Assembly (NCBI GenBank): GCA_900541285.1 | Contig: UQJA01000107.1 | Location: 1 to 6,450, forward strand | Direction: 5' to 3' | Length of the DNA: 6,450 bases | Source: an uncultured Collinsella sp. | GTDB taxonomy: Bacteria > Actinomycetota > Coriobacteriia > Coriobacteriales > Coriobacteriaceae | Shown: in pieces, positions 1-5,701 of the stretch | Layout of the letters: each line of letters opens with the position of its first letter | Position numbering within the stretch: the first letter of the stretch is position 1 | The notes under the pieces: generated by a model | Seen by the model: only the letters and a program-made list of their open reading frames with translations | Databases searched by the model: none | Told to the model about the DNA's origin: nothing | Made by a program: the position numbers and the translations under genes

Positions 1-1
1 G

Positions 2-190
2 GTTGCCGCCAAAGCCGCCGCGACCGCCACGGTCGCCGCCACGGTCACCAAAGCCGCCACGGCCGCCACGATCGCCACCGCGACCGCCGCGGTCACCGCC
101 ACGGCCACCGCGATCGCCAAAGCCGCCGCGACCGCCACGGTCGCCGCCACGGCCACCGCGGTCGTCACGACCGCCGCGAGGACCGCGGTC
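2..190 (-). repeat. In-frame repeats encoding the RGG tail
   Basis: The coding strand is made of 21-bp (RGGRGGD) and 27-bp (RGGRGGFGD) units. A near-perfect direct repeat of 43 bp (7-49 and 115-157, one mismatch at 45/153) lies 108 bp, i.e. 36 codons, apart. All unit lengths are multiples of three, so unit gain or loss would keep the frame. The repeat continues to the left edge, so its full size is unknown. Confidence 0.85.
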
Positions 191-784
191 CTCGTCCAGG
201 CCCTTGGCGACGAGCGGAGCGATGACCTTATCGAGAGCGGCCATCAGCTCGGTGGCCTCCTCGTAAGAAAGCTCAGGCAGGAGCTTCTCCTTCTTGTTGG
301 CAAGCTCGACCAGGCCCTCAGCGGCATCCTCGGCAGCGAAGACAACGATCTTGCGCATATCGCCCTCGGCGTCGTCGATGCGGCCAACCAGATCGGCAGC
401 CTCGGCCTCGGCCATCAGGCCATCGAGCTCACGAAGGCGCATGCCCAACAGGTCGGACATTTCCTTCTGCTCCATCTTGGGCTTGAGGTCAAGGAGCTTG
501 ATGGCGCGCTCGATGTTCGCCATGCGCTCGGCCTTGGCCTCCTCCTCCTTGGAAATAGCAAAGCGACGGCTACGCAGCAGGCGGGCGGCCTTCTGCATCT
601 TGTCCATCAGCTCTTCGTCATCGTAATCAACGGCGGCCTCGACAACCTCGGCCTCCTCCTCGGCGGAAACCTCGTCAGCAGCCTCAACCTCGGCAGCTTC
701 GGTCTCCACGGTCTCGACTGCCTCAACCTCGGCAGCCACGGTCTCGTTCTCGGTCTCGTTCATGATCTCTTCGTTCTCGGACAT
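2..784 (-). CDS. MarR-like winged-helix protein with acidic N-terminus and C-terminal RGG-repeat tail (partial, 3' end outside window)
   Basis: Reading leftwards from ATG at 784, 261 codons are open to the window edge, with no stop seen. AAGGAG lies 4 nt before the ATG. Residues 1-58 are strongly acidic (Glu/Ala/Val-rich). Residues about 60-192 read like a MarR-family winged helix: a recognition-helix stretch (KMEQKEMSDLLGMRLRELDG, 103-122), then a wing with GDMRKIVV (141-148) matching the family D-x-R-K/R signature, then a dimerisation-like C-terminal helix (LSYEEATELMAALDKVI). From about 200 on it is nearly pure Arg, Gly, Asp and Phe, built of RGGRGGD and RGGRGGFGD units. MarR proteins are dimeric DNA-binding regulators and rarely carry such a tail; RGG boxes typically bind RNA. 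The fold assignment is from motif reading only. Target and function are unknown. It could be a nucleoid- or RNA-associated protein rather than a ligand-sensing repressor. Confidence 0.85.
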   Translation of the reverse strand, partial: MSENEEIMNETENETVAAEVEAVETVETEAAEVEAADEVSAEEEAEVVEAAVDYDDEELMDKMQKAARLLRSRRFAISKEEEAKAERMANIERAIKLLDLKPKMEQKEMSDLLGMRLRELDGLMAEAEAADLVGRIDDAEGDMRKIVVFAAEDAAEGLVELANKKEKLLPELSYEEATELMAALDKVIAPLVAKGLDEDRGPRGGRDDRGGRGGDRGGRGGFGDRGGRGGDRGGRGGDRGGRGGFGDRGGDRGGRGGFGGN

Positions 785-936
785 GAGACTCCTTCTTGGC
801 CCTCTCGGGCATCATCGCCCCATTCGCGGGGCCCGTCGCGCACTCTTTGCGCTTTAAACATTCATGCCTCTCGGCAAAACGTCCATTAGTTTATGGTGTC
901 GCCATCCAATCTAGCTGCAGAATCTATGTGCACACA
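785..936 (-). promoter_or_regulatory. Leader / intergenic region of the MarR-RGG gene with serial small hairpins
   Basis: The 152 bp between the exporter stop and the MarR-RGG start hold no gene I can support. On the transcribed (minus) strand several inverted repeats follow one another: 883-896 (CCAT arms), 865-876 (UGCC-GAGA-GGCA), 838-852 (GCGC arms, 7-nt loop), 817-832 (GCCCC arms, 6-nt loop) and 799-810 (GCCC-GAGA-GGGC). The last lies just upstream of the ribosome binding site. None is followed by a U-run, so they do not look like intrinsic terminators. I found no convincing -35/-10 pair. An 8-bp palindrome TGTGCACA sits at 927-934. Confidence 0.45.
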
Positions 937-2352
937 TTAATGCGACATGTGTGACTCGCGACGAGCGTACACCAGCGACGCCACGAACCCGACCACGGCA
1001 ATTACAGCCGCCACACGCACGGCAGCTGCAAATCCAATCGCCTGGGCAACGTCCGTCGCAGCGCCAGCGGTGCCGGCGGTCGCCGCAGAACTCGAGAGCA
1101 GACCGATAAACAGCGACGGGCCAAACGACGCGGCAATCATATTCCACGTGTTAAGCAATGCCGTTCCGTGAGGATGTTCAGCGGCAGGCAGCGTCTCCAA
1201 GCCGGCCGTTTGCGAGGGGCTCAGCACCAAACCGACTCCGGCATACACCACAACGGTCAGCGCCACGACGACGCCGATGTTCATGCTTGCCGCCGTCATC
1301 GAGATTGCAGTCTGCCCCACGGCAATCAGGGCAAAGCCGACCGGCAACAGCGGCCATGCGCCACGGGCGTCCATCACGCGTCCGCCCACAATCGAGGTCA
1401 CGGCGTTGCAGGCAATCGCCGGCAAAATGAGCAGGCCCGCAACAAGTGCGGTCATGCCGTAGGCACCTTCAAAATAGAGCGGCAACAAAACACTCATCGA
1501 GAACGTCGTCATCATCGACACCACCACAAGCAGGCACGCAGGCCAAAAGCGAACGCTCGCCATGGGACGCACGTTAAGCACCGGATGCTCAAGTTTGAGC
1601 TGGCGGGCCGCAAACAGGCCGAGCAGCACAAGGGCGGCGAAGAGCGTCACGATGCCGGCAATCAGATTGGTCGAGAACTCGCCTACGGAATACACAAATG
1701 CCGTAATGCCGGCAGCGAGCAAAACAACCGACAGAATATCAAGCGTGGCGTTCGAGCGCTCTCCGACATTCTGAACAAGCTTTACGCCCGCCGCAGCGAC
1801 CACAATGCCGCCCACCAGCGGCACTACGAACACCGCCCTCCAGCCAAACAACGTGCACATAAGACCGCTGATCACAGGTCCAAACGCCGGCCCCAGCGTA
1901 ATGCAGGCACCGCCCAGGCTCAGATACAGACCGAGCTTCTCGCGCGGGGCGCAAGACAACACCACGTTCATCATGAGCGGGAACAAGATGCCCGATCCCG
2001 CAGCCTGCAAAATACGGCTTGGCAGCAAAACGCTAAACGACGGAGCGACCAGGCACAGGATTTCGCCGGCGACCATGCATCCGCATGCGAAAAACAGCAG
2101 TTTACGCGTCGAGAAACGGCCGGACAGGAAGGCCATGATGGCCGTAAAGATCGACGTCACGATCATGTAGCCCGAGACGAGCCACTGTGCCGTGGTGGCA
2201 CTCACCGAAAAGGCTGCCATAATGTCGTGCAACGCCACGTTAATGATGTTCTCGTTAAACGCGGCAACAAAGGCTGCAATATACATTACGACGAGAATCG
2301 CCGCAGTGGCCGATGGCGTTACTTGAACTTGTTGCTGAGATTTGCTCCCCAT
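937..2352 (-). CDS. MFS drug/proton antiporter, DHA2 (EmrB/QacA) type
   Basis: A 471-residue integral membrane protein, the usual size for the 14-helix DHA2 family of proton-driven exporters of drugs and other small molecules. TM1 carries the family pattern in the form FNENIINVALHDI (32-44), with acidic E34 in the membrane. TTAQWLVSGYMI (53-64) is typical for TM2. GRFSTRKL (78-85) is motif A between TM2 and TM3, RILQAAGSG (113-121) is motif B, and GGACITLGPAFGP (147-159) is the antiporter motif C of TM5. The rest is alternating hydrophobic helices, ending in ARRESHMSH. The ATG at 2352 is chosen because AGGAAGG lies 6 nt upstream. The frame stays open to 2496, but that extension is polar, lacks a ribosome binding site and is not family-like. 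It lies upstream of, and on the same strand as, the MarR-RGG gene (152 bp apart). Substrate cannot be inferred. Confidence 0.93.
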   Translation of the reverse strand: MGSKSQQQVQVTPSATAAILVVMYIAAFVAAFNENIINVALHDIMAAFSVSATTAQWLVSGYMIVTSIFTAIMAFLSGRFSTRKLLFFACGCMVAGEILCLVAPSFSVLLPSRILQAAGSGILFPLMMNVVLSCAPREKLGLYLSLGGACITLGPAFGPVISGLMCTLFGWRAVFVVPLVGGIVVAAAGVKLVQNVGERSNATLDILSVVLLAAGITAFVYSVGEFSTNLIAGIVTLFAALVLLGLFAARQLKLEHPVLNVRPMASVRFWPACLLVVVSMMTTFSMSVLLPLYFEGAYGMTALVAGLLILPAIACNAVTSIVGGRVMDARGAWPLLPVGFALIAVGQTAISMTAASMNIGVVVALTVVVYAGVGLVLSPSQTAGLETLPAAEHPHGTALLNTWNMIAASFGPSLFIGLLSSSAATAGTAGAATDVAQAIGFAAAVRVAAVIAVVGFVASLVYARRESHMSH

Positions 2353-2472
2353 GCATTTCCTTCCTCTTGGAACGACAGTCGCATCGCCCCAGAGGAACAG
2401 TCCAGGGCGAAAATGAGCCCTAGACTTACGCCAGACGCCGTACACGACGAATCTGGCAACATGGTCCAACGT
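2353..2472 (-). promoter_or_regulatory. Structured leader of the MFS exporter gene
   Basis: Read on the minus strand, the leader has three successive stem-loops. The first is 2457-2430 (GCCAGA/TCTGGC arms, with an inner CGUC/GGCG helix). The second is 2423-2402 (CUAGGGC/GCCCUGG, 7 bp, 8-nt loop). The third is 2397-2361 (UUCCUCU/AGAGGAA, extended by GG/CC across a bulged A). The last stem includes the ribosome binding site AGGAAGG (2365-2359), so it could hold the start in a closed form. The start of transcription is inferred from a possible -10 TACAAT at 2484-2479. No good -35 is visible. Confidence 0.4.
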
Positions 2473-2512
2473 CGAAAGATTGTAACGCGGACGCACAGCT
2501 TTCCTTCCGCGC

Positions 2513-2518
2513 TATTAT
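2513..2518 (+). promoter_or_regulatory. Possible -10 element for the deformylase-like gene
   Basis: TATTAT lies about 39 nt before the deformylase ATG, in the AT-richest part of the divergent intergenic region. A matching -35 at the proper distance is poor (around 2490, GACGCA), so the call rests on the -10 and the position alone. Confidence 0.3.
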
Positions 2519-2556
2519 TAAAAGTCCACGAAAGCATAAGACATGAGGAGCCCGCC

Positions 2557-2967
2557 ATGATTAAACCCATCATGAAGTCCGAGTTCTTTTTGCGTCTGCC
2601 TTCCGAAGACGCGGGACCCGACGATGCCGCAACCGGGCAGGATCTCCTGGATACACTCCACGAGCATGAGCGCGAGTGCGTGGGCCTCGCCGCCAACATG
2701 ATCGGCGTGCGCAAACGCATCATCTGCGTAAAGGACGGCAACAGGACACTCCTGATGTACAACCCTCAAATTCTTGAGCAGGTCAATGCCTATCAGACGA
2801 GCGAAGGATGTCTCTCGCTGATCGGCGAGCGTCCCTGTACCCGCTATCGCCGCATTAAGGTTGAGTATTTGGACGAGAACTTCGTCCACCGCATCAAAAA
2901 CTTCTCGGGCTACACCGCCGAGATCATCCAGCACGAAATCGACCACTGCAACGGGATCGTGATCTAG
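2557..2967 (+). CDS. Peptide deformylase-like protein, short form with altered motif I
   Basis: A 136-residue cytoplasmic protein. Peptide deformylases are metalloenzymes that remove the formyl group from the N-terminal Met of new proteins. Motif II EGCLS (83-87, metal ligand C85) and motif III QHEIDH (125-130, metal ligands H126 and H130, catalytic E127) are intact. Motif I reads GLAANMIG (43-50) where the family has GxGLAAxQ: Met48 takes the place of the conserved Gln that helps polarise the metal-bound water and substrate. The protein is also shorter than standard deformylases (about 165-190 residues). GAGGAG at 2545-2550 stands 6 nt before the ATG at 2557. A longer upstream reading of the same frame is only antisense to the exporter. 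It is divergent from the exporter and convergent with the aminotransferase gene. It may be a reduced or specialised deformylase, or inactive on standard substrates. The fold is certain; the activity is not. Confidence 0.92.
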   Translation: MIKPIMKSEFFLRLPSEDAGPDDAATGQDLLDTLHEHERECVGLAANMIGVRKRIICVKDGNRTLLMYNPQILEQVNAYQTSEGCLSLIGERPCTRYRRIKVEYLDENFVHRIKNFSGYTAEIIQHEIDHCNGIVI

Positions 2968-2982
2968 TTCCGCCGATTCAAG

Positions 2983-3018
2983 AAAGCTCCCTACAGCAAA
3001 ACAACTGCAGGGAGCTTT
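2983..3018. terminator. Bidirectional hairpin terminator between convergent genes
   Basis: Arms 2983-2996 and 3005-3018 pair over 14 bp with one A/C mismatch (2993/3008), around an 8-nt loop. TTTT (3016-3019) follows on the plus strand and the AAA start of the left arm gives a U-run on the minus strand. It sits 15 bp after the deformylase-like stop and 24 bp after the end of the aminotransferase gene, so it can serve both. Confidence 0.8.
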
Positions 3019-3042
3019 TCATAGTGCGGAGCTTCTATCCCA

Positions 3043-4563
3043 CTAGCTCTGGCGGTAGTGATCAAAGAAGTCGGCGAGGTCTTCGAGGGACTCTTTGAGC
3101 ACTTCCATGCGCGGCAGGTACACGATGCGGAAGTGGTCGGGCTCGGCCCAGTTAAAGCCGCCGCCGCGCGTGATCAGGATCTTCTTCTCGTGCAGCAGGT
3201 CGAGAGCAAACTGCTCGTCATCGGTGATGTTGAACTTCTTCACATCCATCTTGGGGAAGATGTAGAACGCCGCGCGCGGCTTGACCACCGAGATGCCGTC
3301 GATCTTGTTGAGCGCCTCATACACAAAGTTGCGCTGCTCGTAGACACGGCCGCCGGGACGGATGTAGTCGTTAACCGACTGATGGCCGCCGAGCGCCGTC
3401 TGGACGATCGACTGAGCCGGCACGTTGGAGCACAGGCGCATGTTGGAGAGCATGTTGATGCCCATGATGAAGTCGCTCATGCAGCGCTGATTGCCCGAAA
3501 GCACCATCCAGCCAATACGATAGCCCGCAATCATGTGCGACTTGGAAAGGCCGCTAAAGGTGACGCAGGGCAGATCGGGAGCGAGCGAGGCAATCGAGAC
3601 GTGCTCGTAGCCGTCCATGCACAGACGGTCGTAGATCTCATCGGCAAAGATCATGAGCTGGTGCCTGCGCGCAACCTCGACGATGCCCTCGAGCACCTCG
3701 CGCGGGTAGACCGAGCCCGTGGGGTTGTTGGGGTTGATGATGACGAGGGCCTTGGTCGCGCTCGTGATCTTGGACTCCATATCCTCCAGGTCGGGATACC
3801 AATCGGCCTGCTCGTCGCACAGATAGTGCACAGGATGGCCGCCGGCAAGGGTTGCGCACGCCGTCCAGAGCGGATAGTCGGGGCTGGGGATCAGAATCTC
3901 GTCGCCATTGTCGAGCAGCGCGTTCATCGAAAGCTGAATGAGCTCGGACACGCCGTTGCCCGTGTAGATGTGCTCCATCTGAACATTGGGCAGGCCCTTG
4001 ATCTGCGAGTACTGCATAATCGCCTTGCGCGCAGAGAACAGGCCGCGCGAGTTGGAATAGCCTTCGCAGTCGGGCAGCTGCTGGCGCATATCCTTAATGA
4101 CCTCATCGGGCGTGCGAAAACCGAAGGGCGCGGGGTTGCCGATGTTGAGCTTGAGAATACGCTCGCCCTCGTCCTCCATACGGGCAGCCTCGTCGACGAC
4201 GGGACCGCGCACGTCATACAGGACGTTATCGAGCTTGGTGGATTTAGAAAAAGTACGCATGGTGGTGCTCCTTGGAATTTGAGCTGAGGGATGGGGTTCG
4301 GACTTGGAAACGTTACGGGGCGATGATGCCTCGCCTTGATCGGCGCTACCGGCAAGCAGCCAGGTAACATCGACCTCCAAAATGCGGGCGAGCAGCTCGG
4401 CCACATCGCGCCGCGGGATCGTCTTGCCGCTCACATATTGGCTCATCTGACTCTTGCCGAGTTTTTTGCCGAGCATCTCCGATGCGCGGATCACGTCCGA
4501 CTGGCGAACGTCGCGATCGGACATAGTCTGTCGCAGGCGATCGCTAAACGTCTCTTGGGCCAC
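3043..4563 (-). CDS. XRE-family HTH fused to AlaA-type alanine/pyruvate aminotransferase
   Basis: A 506-residue fusion. Residues 6-72 (FSDRLRQTMSDRDVRQSDVI..., SQMSQYVSGKTIPRRD, ..LEVDVTWLLAG) are an XRE/Cro DNA-binding domain. About 74-101 is a polar Ser/Pro-rich linker. Residues 102-506 (405 aa) match the full length of E. coli AlaA and, from memory, are very similar along their whole length (KLDNVLYDVRGPV, LKLNIGNPAPFGF, GNGVSELI, VKPRAAFYIFPK). AlaA is a fold-type I PLP enzyme making alanine and 2-oxoglutarate from pyruvate and glutamate. In enzyme numbering, K240 (SGLSK) binds PLP, D207/Y210 lie in FADEIYD, N179 in NPNNPTG, and R378 (HFRIV) binds the substrate carboxylate: all present. 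GTG at 4563 is chosen because AAGGAGG lies 5 nt before it; a TTG at 4614 is open but has no such site. This differs from MocR/GabR proteins, which use a GntR head. It probably regulates its own promoter through the GTTCAATT repeats upstream, and an internal start at 4260 may give free enzyme. Confidence 0.93.
   Translation of the reverse strand: MAQETFSDRLRQTMSDRDVRQSDVIRASEMLGKKLGKSQMSQYVSGKTIPRRDVAELLARILEVDVTWLLAGSADQGEASSPRNVSKSEPHPSAQIPRSTTMRTFSKSTKLDNVLYDVRGPVVDEAARMEDEGERILKLNIGNPAPFGFRTPDEVIKDMRQQLPDCEGYSNSRGLFSARKAIMQYSQIKGLPNVQMEHIYTGNGVSELIQLSMNALLDNGDEILIPSPDYPLWTACATLAGGHPVHYLCDEQADWYPDLEDMESKITSATKALVIINPNNPTGSVYPREVLEGIVEVARRHQLMIFADEIYDRLCMDGYEHVSIASLAPDLPCVTFSGLSKSHMIAGYRIGWMVLSGNQRCMSDFIMGINMLSNMRLCSNVPAQSIVQTALGGHQSVNDYIRPGGRVYEQRNFVYEALNKIDGISVVKPRAAFYIFPKMDVKKFNITDDEQFALDLLHEKKILITRGGGFNWAEPDHFRIVYLPRMEVLKESLEDLADFFDHYRQS
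4260..4273 (-). promoter_or_regulatory. Internal ribosome binding site and ATG at the enzyme boundary
   Basis: Inside the fusion gene, AAGGAG (4273-4268) stands 7 nt before an in-frame ATG (4260-4258, Met102). The predicted product MRTFSKSTKLDN... is a complete 405-residue aminotransferase starting where free-standing AlaA proteins start. The site is as strong as that of the full-length start. Confidence 0.6.
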
Positions 4564-4581
4564 TAGAACCTCCTTGCTGGC

Positions 4582-4666
4582 AAAGTTCAATTTATAGAAC
4601 ACGAATTGAACCAAGGTTCAATTTAGGCAGCAGTATAACGCGGCACCTCATTCGAAAGTTCAATTT
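4582..4666. promoter_or_regulatory. Operator cluster upstream of the XRE-AlaA gene (GTTCAATT repeats)
   Basis: AAAGTTCAATTT occurs twice exactly (4582-4593 and 4655-4666). Between them is a 20-bp palindrome with 9-bp arms AATTGAACC/GGTTCAATT around AA (4604-4623). The three same-direction GTTCAATT cores start at 4585, 4616 and 4658, so the intervals are 31 and 42 bp, 73 in all, close to 3, 4 and 7 DNA turns. They surround the likely promoter and the ribosome binding site. The XRE head of the gene just downstream is the obvious candidate to bind them. Confidence 0.65.
4591..4637 (-). promoter_or_regulatory. Candidate promoter elements of the XRE-AlaA gene
   Basis: On the minus strand two -10-like boxes are seen. 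TATACT (4637-4632) has AACTTT 17 nt upstream inside the outer operator. TATAAA (4596-4591) has TTGAAC 19 nt upstream inside the palindrome. I cannot tell which is used. Either one overlaps the repeats, as expected for repression by steric block. Confidence 0.4.
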
Positions 4667-4725
4667 CATAAGAAAATGCACCGGACTCTGAGATTTGCCC
4701 AAAGCGGACAATGACGCGCACACGT

Positions 4726-5583
4726 TTAGAGGTATTCGAGGAAACGGGCGGTAGCAAGCGAAACATCGGCCGTGCGATATATCGCGTTGATCTGCCGATG
4801 AGGACGTCCCTCGAGCGGGCGCACGGCGACATCGAACTGACAGCGCCGCAAGATGAGCGCCGGAAGAATGCTCACGCCCAGGCCGTCCTCGACCATAGCC
4901 ATAATCGCATAGTCATCCCAGGTCGACAGCTTAGAACGCACCGCCAGGCCCGCGCGGCGAAACAGCGGCGTAATCTCGTCGTCGCTACCGCGTTCCAGCA
5001 GAATAAACTGCTCGTTTGCCAAATCGGCAAGGGAAACGACCTCCGCGGTGGCAAGCGAGGAGTCCGCTGGCACCACGGCCATCAGCTCGTCTTGCACCAA
5101 CGGCCGCGACGCCATGCCGGTGCCGCGTGGCTCGCGCGGGATAAAGCCCAGGTCGCAGCGGCCTTCCGCCACCCATTGCTCAATCTCTGAGTAATCACCC
5201 ATCAGCAGCTCGTAATCGACATCCGGGTGATCGGCGCGAAACCGCGCGATCACCGGCGGCAACACATGGGTCGCCACACTCGAAAACGTACCGATACAGA
5301 TCTTGCCACGCATGAGCCCTCGCATCTCGTCCACGCGTCGCTGCAGACGGCCAAATTCTTCGCATAACGCCTCGACCGCCGGCATGACCTGCCGCCCGTC
5401 GGCAGAAAGCACTACGCCCTCGCGGCTGCGATCGAGCACTTTAAAGCCCCAGTCGGCCTCGAGATCGGCCACCATACGGCTCACGCCCGACTGCGAATAG
5501 CTCAACCGCTCTGCAGCACGCGTAAAGCTGCCGGCACGCACCGTCTCGAGCAGCACTTGCGTCTTTTGGATATTGGTCTCCAC
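4726..5583 (-). CDS. LysR-type transcriptional regulator
   Basis: A 285-residue LysR family protein of normal length. Residues about 4-63 form the N-terminal winged helix-turn-helix (LLETVRAGSFTRAAERLSYSQSGVSRMVADLEADWGFKVLDRS), followed by the linker helix with the family pattern LSADGRQVMPAVEAL. From about 90 on is the periplasmic-binding-like effector domain, starting at RGKICIGTFSSVATHVLPPVIARF and including EGRCDLGFIP and VEDGLGVSILP, all typical. Start choice: GTG at 5583 has AAGGTGGAG (5599-5591) 7 nt upstream, whereas the ATG at 5604 has none; the latter would add 7 residues. It is divergent from the EamA transporter, the classical LysR arrangement, so that transporter is its likely target. 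Effector unknown. It is on the same strand as XRE-AlaA, but the 162-bp gap with its own operators argues against one operon. Confidence 0.93.
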   Translation of the reverse strand: METNIQKTQVLLETVRAGSFTRAAERLSYSQSGVSRMVADLEADWGFKVLDRSREGVVLSADGRQVMPAVEALCEEFGRLQRRVDEMRGLMRGKICIGTFSSVATHVLPPVIARFRADHPDVDYELLMGDYSEIEQWVAEGRCDLGFIPREPRGTGMASRPLVQDELMAVVPADSSLATAEVVSLADLANEQFILLERGSDDEITPLFRRAGLAVRSKLSTWDDYAIMAMVEDGLGVSILPALILRRCQFDVAVRPLEGRPHRQINAIYRTADVSLATARFLEYL

Positions 5584-5628
5584 GGCACGTCTCCACCTTT
5601 GCATGAGTTTTTGTCATGTTTGCCATGC

Positions 5629-5634
5629 ATTATA
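5629..5634 (-). promoter_or_regulatory. -10 box of the LysR gene
   Basis: A perfect TATAAT is read on the minus strand, about 46 nt before the GTG at 5583. The -35 region at the right distance is weak and lies at the edge of the LysR box (5656-5672), consistent with autoregulation. This would give a leader of about 38 nt that contains the ribosome binding site. Confidence 0.55.
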
Positions 5635-5655
5635 TTCGCTTTTCTTCTAAAGCCA

Positions 5656-5672
5656 GTTCACCCATAGTGAAC
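5656..5672. promoter_or_regulatory. LysR-type operator (T-N11-A palindrome)
   Basis: GTTCAC-ccata-GTGAAC has perfect 6-bp arms and contains T5658-N11-A5670, the classical LysR-family binding pattern. It lies in the 118-bp divergent gap, 30 bp before the EamA start and just upstream of the LysR -10, fitting joint control of both genes. Confidence 0.65.
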
Positions 5673-5701
5673 ATGCTCGGATATAGAGGGGATGTCAGCG
5701 C

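Noticed and set aside
2..190. CRISPR-like short repeats at the left edge
   Set aside because: The repeats are in frame, encode RGG units and lack unique spacers of constant length.
3..266. Plus-strand Pro/Arg-rich reading frame
   Set aside because: It is the antisense of the RGG repeats of the minus-strand gene, has no ribosome binding site and is pure low complexity.
2353..2496. N-terminal extension of the exporter
   Set aside because: No ribosome binding site at 2496 and not like a DHA2 N-terminus; the ATG at 2352 has a strong site.
1168..2556. Long plus-strand open frame running into the deformylase-like gene
   Set aside because: It is antisense to the MFS exporter, very rich in His/Arg/Gln, and the deformylase family begins at the ATG at 2557, which has its own ribosome binding site.
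3058..4287. 409-codon plus-strand open frame
   Set aside because: It is antisense to the aminotransferase, whose motifs are unmistakable. GC-rich genes often leave such open antisense frames.
4564..4614. TTG start giving 17 more residues on XRE-AlaA
   Set aside because: It would begin inside the operator palindrome without a ribosome binding site; the GTG at 4563 has AAGGAGG.
5584..5604. ATG start for the LysR gene
   Set aside because: No ribosome binding site, and the extra 7 residues overlap the site that serves the GTG at 5583.
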